Position numbers and translations under genes: made by a program | Shown here: positions 13,948-16,971 of the stretch, in pieces | Layout: each line of letters opens with the position of its first letter | How positions within the stretch are numbered: position 1 is the stretch's first letter | Notes under the pieces: model-generated | Database searches by the model: none | What the model was told of the DNA's origin: nothing | The model's input: only the letters and a program-made list of their open reading frames with translations | Origin: DAISJD01 sp036821645 | GTDB taxonomy: Bacteria; Pseudomonadota; Alphaproteobacteria; ATCC43930; CGMCC-115725 | Direction: 5' to 3' | Assembly (NCBI GenBank): GCA_036821645.1 | Contig: DAISJD010000066.1 | Location: 1-16,971, forward strand | DNA: 16,971 nt

Positions 13948-14886
13948 TCAGGGGACAGCGCAGGGGGCAGGGTTGGCATCGATGTCGGATAAGATCCATT
14001 CGCCGTGGCGCGGGCGACGAAACACCCATTCCTGGGTCGTTTCAATCATCGCCTCGGGGTCGCCTTCGGCCAGGTAAAACGGGTCGTCGGGGGTTCGATG
14101 ACACCAGACGAAGAAATCGCGCGCGGTCCAGGTCAAGCGGATCCGGGCAAAATCGCTGAGACCTTCCTGCCAACTTTGCACGGGCGTCACGGTCTTACAG
14201 CTCAGATCTTCGATGCGATTTCTGATCCTGCGTTTGGTATTGGCATCCAATTCTTCGGTAATTGCCGGAATATATTCGGGGCCGACATGTTGTTTCAACA
14301 GCATGAGATCCCCGTCGCTCCAGGCGGCTTGGATCTGCTGTAATTTTTTTTCAAAGGATTTTCGGTCTTCATCGGTGATCGGCACCAGAAGTTCCGGCCC
14401 GACATCCGGTTTTTTCGTCGCGGCTTTCTTAAAGGAAAACCAGCTTCTACGCGCTTTTTGCGTGGGTTGATCCGGGGGGGGCTGTTGTAACGGGGGCTTT
14501 GCCTTGGCGGCGCGCGCCAGGGCAAGCCTGCGCCGCTGGCTCGCCCGATTGAGGGCCATCGTGAAGACCAAAATGGGTAAGAGCGTAATGCAGGACGATC
14601 CGATCCAGGCCCCGGCCGCAGCATCGACCCGATCGGGCAGGGCGGGCAGGGTGCGATTGAAGAATTTGGCCGCGATCCAATTGCCGTTCACCCCTTGCAG
14701 GAACCCTGCGATGAACGGATGCTGTTGCAGAAAAGGCGGCGGTGGCTGATCGGAATTCAGCGGCTTTGCCTTTGCGACGGCAACCATCCCAGGGGCCGTG
14801 GGTTTCGGCGGCGTCTCGGCATGACCTGCAAGCGGGATGGCGAGTATCAAGGCCAAAAGAATGCATTTTGCCAAGCGGGTCATCAT
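13948..14886 (-). CDS. Tim44-like domain membrane protein
   Basis: The 312-residue protein begins with a signal-type helix (about 5-22, ending GHA). A proline-rich stretch (45-51) follows, then a second hydrophobic helix (about 89-112, GAWIGSSCITLLPILVFTMAL), a basic, proline-rich linker (117-162), and a C-terminal Tim44-like domain (about 168-308: ITDEDRKSFEKKLQQIQAAW..., ending with TTQEWVFRRPRHGEWILSDID). Bacterial Tim44-like proteins are common in alphaproteobacteria, related to the mitochondrial import subunit; their role is unclear, probably at the inner membrane. With a cleaved signal and one helix, the Tim44 domain would face the cytoplasm. The start has two adjacent ATGs (14886, 14883) and a weak AGG upstream. 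Confidence 0.85.
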   Translation of the reverse strand: MMTRLAKCILLALILAIPLAGHAETPPKPTAPGMVAVAKAKPLNSDQPPPPFLQQHPFIAGFLQGVNGNWIAAKFFNRTLPALPDRVDAAAGAWIGSSCITLLPILVFTMALNRASQRRRLALARAAKAKPPLQQPPPDQPTQKARRSWFSFKKAATKKPDVGPELLVPITDEDRKSFEKKLQQIQAAWSDGDLMLLKQHVGPEYIPAITEELDANTKRRIRNRIEDLSCKTVTPVQSWQEGLSDFARIRLTWTARDFFVWCHRTPDDPFYLAEGDPEAMIETTQEWVFRRPRHGEWILSDIDANPAPCAVP

Positions 14887-15361
14887 GGGGACGGGCCTAT
14901 CGATCGACTATCCGTGATGACTATAGAATGTTTCCATCACTATTTAAAAGGTGGAATATTAATTATTTAGTCAATCTATTGTGGATGTTTTAGGATCTTG
15001 AAACTGTGATAGTGGATGAGAGCCTTGTATCAGAAGAGAGTAAATTTTCTCGGTTGTCCCGCGACAGAACTCATCCTGCGCGATCGAGCCTCCTTGAAAC
15101 GCCGTGCGATCGCTCGTCTTTTGTCAGCCTATGCCGTTCTTGTCATAAATTTGGACATAGCTTATTGGCTGGGCTTATTGGCTGGGACAATTTTTTGCGC
15201 CAGTGAACGCCATGCTATGGGATCGCGCCGATGCACACGCGTACCGATCGCAGCAAACGGTCATACAGAGGGGATATAGTAACCACGCCCGATCAGAGGC
15301 TGTCTCCAGTCGATCAATTTTCAGGCGATCGACGGTGGTGAGTGCGCATTTTAATGCAGAT
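14887..15361. other. Intergenic region between Tim44-like gene and tRNA-Gln
   Basis: No gene was found in 475 bp. The part near 14930-15000 is AT-rich and probably holds the promoter of the Tim44-like gene. Downstream of tRNA-Gln there is an inverted repeat GTCGATC (15309-15315)/GATCGAC (15327-15333) with an 11-nt loop and no T-run, a possible but weak terminator for the tRNA. Overlapping short frames on the plus strand look like chance. Confidence 0.4.
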
Positions 15362-15435
15362 TGGCTGGGGGACCAGGACTCGAACCTGGATTGACGGAGT
15401 CAGAATCCGCTGTCCTACCATTAGACGATCCCCCA
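15362..15435 (-). tRNA. tRNA-Gln (CTG anticodon)
   Basis: A 74-nt cloverleaf: acceptor TGGGGGA/TCCCCCA with the U1-A72 pair typical of glutamine tRNA, D-arm GTCT/GGAC, anticodon arm GCGGA-TTCTGAC-TCCGT with anticodon CTG, T-arm CCAGG-TTCGAGT-CCTGG, discriminator G and encoded CCA. It reads CAG codons. It stands alone and is divergent from ppx. Confidence 0.97.
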
Positions 15436-15631
15436 AGCGATCAATCATGACCCCGATCACACCGGTCGAAAACCGGCCAAGAGGTCGCGAATGCACCCGA
15501 GGCCCGGGATGTAACATGAGGATCGGCGCAATTGAAAGATATTTTTTGGGTCGCGTCCTCAAAAAAACTTTATGTCCAATAAACGATGGAAATGCCTATT
15601 TTAGAGGCAAATACCGAAACAAACGGTCTTG

Positions 15632-15660
15632 TTGTCTGCAATTTTCTGAAAAAATATATC
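15632..15660 (+). promoter_or_regulatory. Sigma-70 promoter candidate for ppx/gppA
   Basis: TTGTCT (15632-15637), a 17-nt AT-rich spacer and TATATC (15655-15660) lie about 108 nt upstream of ATG 15768 in otherwise non-coding DNA. The spacing is ideal but both hexamers are imperfect. Confidence 0.35.
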
Positions 15661-15767
15661 AATCATCGCATCAGTGCATTGCATCTTGCGCAGAGACGCG
15701 GCACATTAAGCAAGAACGTGCCAGCGTGTCACAACAGCGATTACCCCGTATCGGGCGGGTGGAGGCG

Positions 15768-16778
15768 ATGGTTTTATACGAGAGGAGTGAGACTTACGCG
15801 GCCCTGGATCTCGGCACGACCAATTGTCGGCTGCTGATCGCGCGGCGTTGCGGCGATAGTCTCAAGATCGTCGACTCCTTCTCTCGGATTGTGCGCTTGG
15901 GCGAGGGGGTCGAGGCGTCGGGAAAATTATCCGAACCCGCCATGCAACGCACCCTCGATGCGCTGGCCGTGTGCGCCAATAAGCTTCAGCATCGCCAAGT
16001 GACCAACGGTCGCTTCGTTGCGACCGAGGCGTGTCGTCGTGCCAGTAATTGCAACGATTTTCTGGGCCGGGTCCATGAGGCGACCGGTCTTCGTCTTGAG
16101 ATCATCGCGACCAGTGAAGAGGCGCGCCTTGCCTTGGCCGGGTGTGCGCCGCTGTTGGATGCCCGGGATAAACATGCCCTGGTGTTTGATATCGGCGGCG
16201 GCTCGACCGAGGTTTTGTGGGTTGGGATCCATCGCGATCGCCAGGGCCGTGCGATCACCGATGTGCGCGGGGTCGTGTCGGTTCCCTTCGGGGTCGTGTC
16301 CTTGACCGAACGGTTCGTCAGAATGGACGGAAAGCCCGATTTTATCGGTATGGTTGAGACAGTGCGTCAAGTTCTGCGTCCCTTCGACAAGGAATGGGCC
16401 ATTCGCGACCAGATCCGGCGCGGCGGGGTTCAGATGTTGGGCAGTTCCGGCACTGTGACGACATTAGCCGGCATTCATATGGGCCTCACCCGGTATGACC
16501 GGGCGCGGGTCGATGGGGTCGAGTTGCCGGTTTGCGCCTTGCGTCGGGTTGCCGACGGTTTGGTCGAGATGGAACCGTCCGAACGCGCCTTGCAGCCTTG
16601 CGTTGGGCCGAGCCGGGCGGACCTCATGGTGGCGGGCTGCGCCATTCTAGAGGCGATTTGCGGATTTTGGCCGATCTTGCGCATTCGCATCGCCGATCGC
16701 GGCGTGCGCGAGGGTATCCTGGCCGGACTGATGGGCGGCGATCAGCCGGGCGATCATCGTACGGTTGCGACCTGGTGA
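15768..16778 (+). CDS. Ppx/GppA-family exopolyphosphatase/pppGpp phosphatase
   Basis: The 336-residue protein is a sugar-kinase/HSP70-fold phosphatase acting on polyphosphate and/or pppGpp. Visible are the first phosphate loop YAALDLGTTNCRLLI (10-24), the ATEACR segment, the catalytic-Glu region ATSEEARLAL (114-123), the second phosphate loop VFDIGGGSTEVLW (139-151), and the third, QMLGSSGTVTTLAG. It ends with RIADRGVREGILAGLM. It lacks the C-terminal HD-like domain of E. coli Ppx and GppA, as is usual for the short alphaproteobacterial form, so Ppx cannot be told from GppA. ATG 15768 has GGAGG very close (2 nt); GTG 15726 in the same frame is an alternative start adding 14 residues. A probable rlmE follows 103 bp downstream, a common alphaproteobacterial pairing. 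Confidence 0.92.
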   Translation: MVLYERSETYAALDLGTTNCRLLIARRCGDSLKIVDSFSRIVRLGEGVEASGKLSEPAMQRTLDALAVCANKLQHRQVTNGRFVATEACRRASNCNDFLGRVHEATGLRLEIIATSEEARLALAGCAPLLDARDKHALVFDIGGGSTEVLWVGIHRDRQGRAITDVRGVVSVPFGVVSLTERFVRMDGKPDFIGMVETVRQVLRPFDKEWAIRDQIRRGGVQMLGSSGTVTTLAGIHMGLTRYDRARVDGVELPVCALRRVADGLVEMEPSERALQPCVGPSRADLMVAGCAILEAICGFWPILRIRIADRGVREGILAGLMGGDQPGDHRTVATW

Positions 16779-16881
16779 TGCGATCCGGGCGTAGGTGGGA
16801 CGCCCAGGCGACACTTGTGGTTTGGCGCGCCGCAAGCCATTGTCGGCGTCCGAAAACCGCGTTTGACCAGGGATTACGTTT

Positions 16882-16971
16882 ATGAGCCAACCACCGCGCA
16901 GCGGCAAGCCGGGCGGTGGTGCGGGCAAAACCGGCAAGCTTGGGCGCAAGAAACCCGGCATGCCCGTCCCC
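16882..16971 (+). CDS. rlmE: Probable RlmE (FtsJ) 23S rRNA methyltransferase, N-terminal end only
   Basis: From ATG 16882 (CAGGGA 8 nt upstream) 30 codons run in frame to the right edge: MSQPPRSGKPGGG..., a glycine- and lysine-rich basic leader. No catalytic part is in the window, so the name rests on context. In alphaproteobacteria a short Ppx/GppA gene is commonly followed by rlmE, whose product 2'-O-methylates U2552 of 23S rRNA and typically begins with such a basic Gly-rich tail. The sequence to the right would confirm or refute it. Confidence 0.55.
   Translation, partial: MSQPPRSGKPGGGAGKTGKLGRKKPGMPVP

Noticed and set aside
15342..15767. N-terminal extension of ppx/gppA to 15342
   Set aside because: The extension would be coded across the antisense of tRNA-Gln and has no Ppx-like sequence; the family fold begins near YAALDLGTTN just after 15768.

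Overview
The window reads as chromosomal DNA of an alphaproteobacterium, most likely a Rhodospirillales-type organism. The grounds are the gene families (IalB family, RpoE/ChrR-type ECF module, Tim44-like protein, glnB-glnA pair, short Ppx/GppA followed by an RlmE-like start), tRNA-His with an encoded G-1, and a GC-rich backbone broken by strongly AT-rich patches. Taxonomy is inferred from gene content only.

Layout, left to right. (1) 1-3277, mostly minus strand: the start of a secreted low-complexity protein, a small acyl-carrier-like protein, rlmN, ialB, and a possible 37-residue zinc-binding ORF. (2) 3308-4542, plus strand: an ECF sigma factor overlapping by 4 bp with its ChrR-like zinc anti-sigma factor. 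(3) 4745-8439, plus strand: two tandem paralogous genes of an unrecognised family of membrane-anchored, probably periplasmic proteins. Their ends are GC-rich and their middles very AT-rich. The second gene is broken by an exact 13-bp tandem duplication at 7485-7513; removing one copy restores a single 728-codon frame. (4) 8461-10491: a bidirectional terminator, then the minus-strand nitrogen operon glnB-glnA with a good sigma-54 type promoter candidate. (5) tRNA-His (10690-10766, plus), followed by an accessory-looking stretch up to about 13200. It carries a small OmpR/CadC-type winged-helix regulator, 800 bp of AT-rich non-coding DNA, and an AidA/PixA-type inclusion-body protein. The regulator and the AidA-like gene share an AGTGAAATT motif in their upstream regions. 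(6) 13221-14886, minus: a gamma-carbonic-anhydrase-family protein and a Tim44-like membrane protein. (7) tRNA-Gln(CTG) on the minus strand, then ppx/gppA and the first 30 codons of a probable rlmE on the plus strand.

Most of the window is housekeeping. The less ordinary parts are the tandem anchored-protein pair with its 13-bp switch-like duplication, and the tRNA-His-adjacent regulator/AidA-like region. No CRISPR array, intact insertion sequence, integrase or recognisable defence system is visible.
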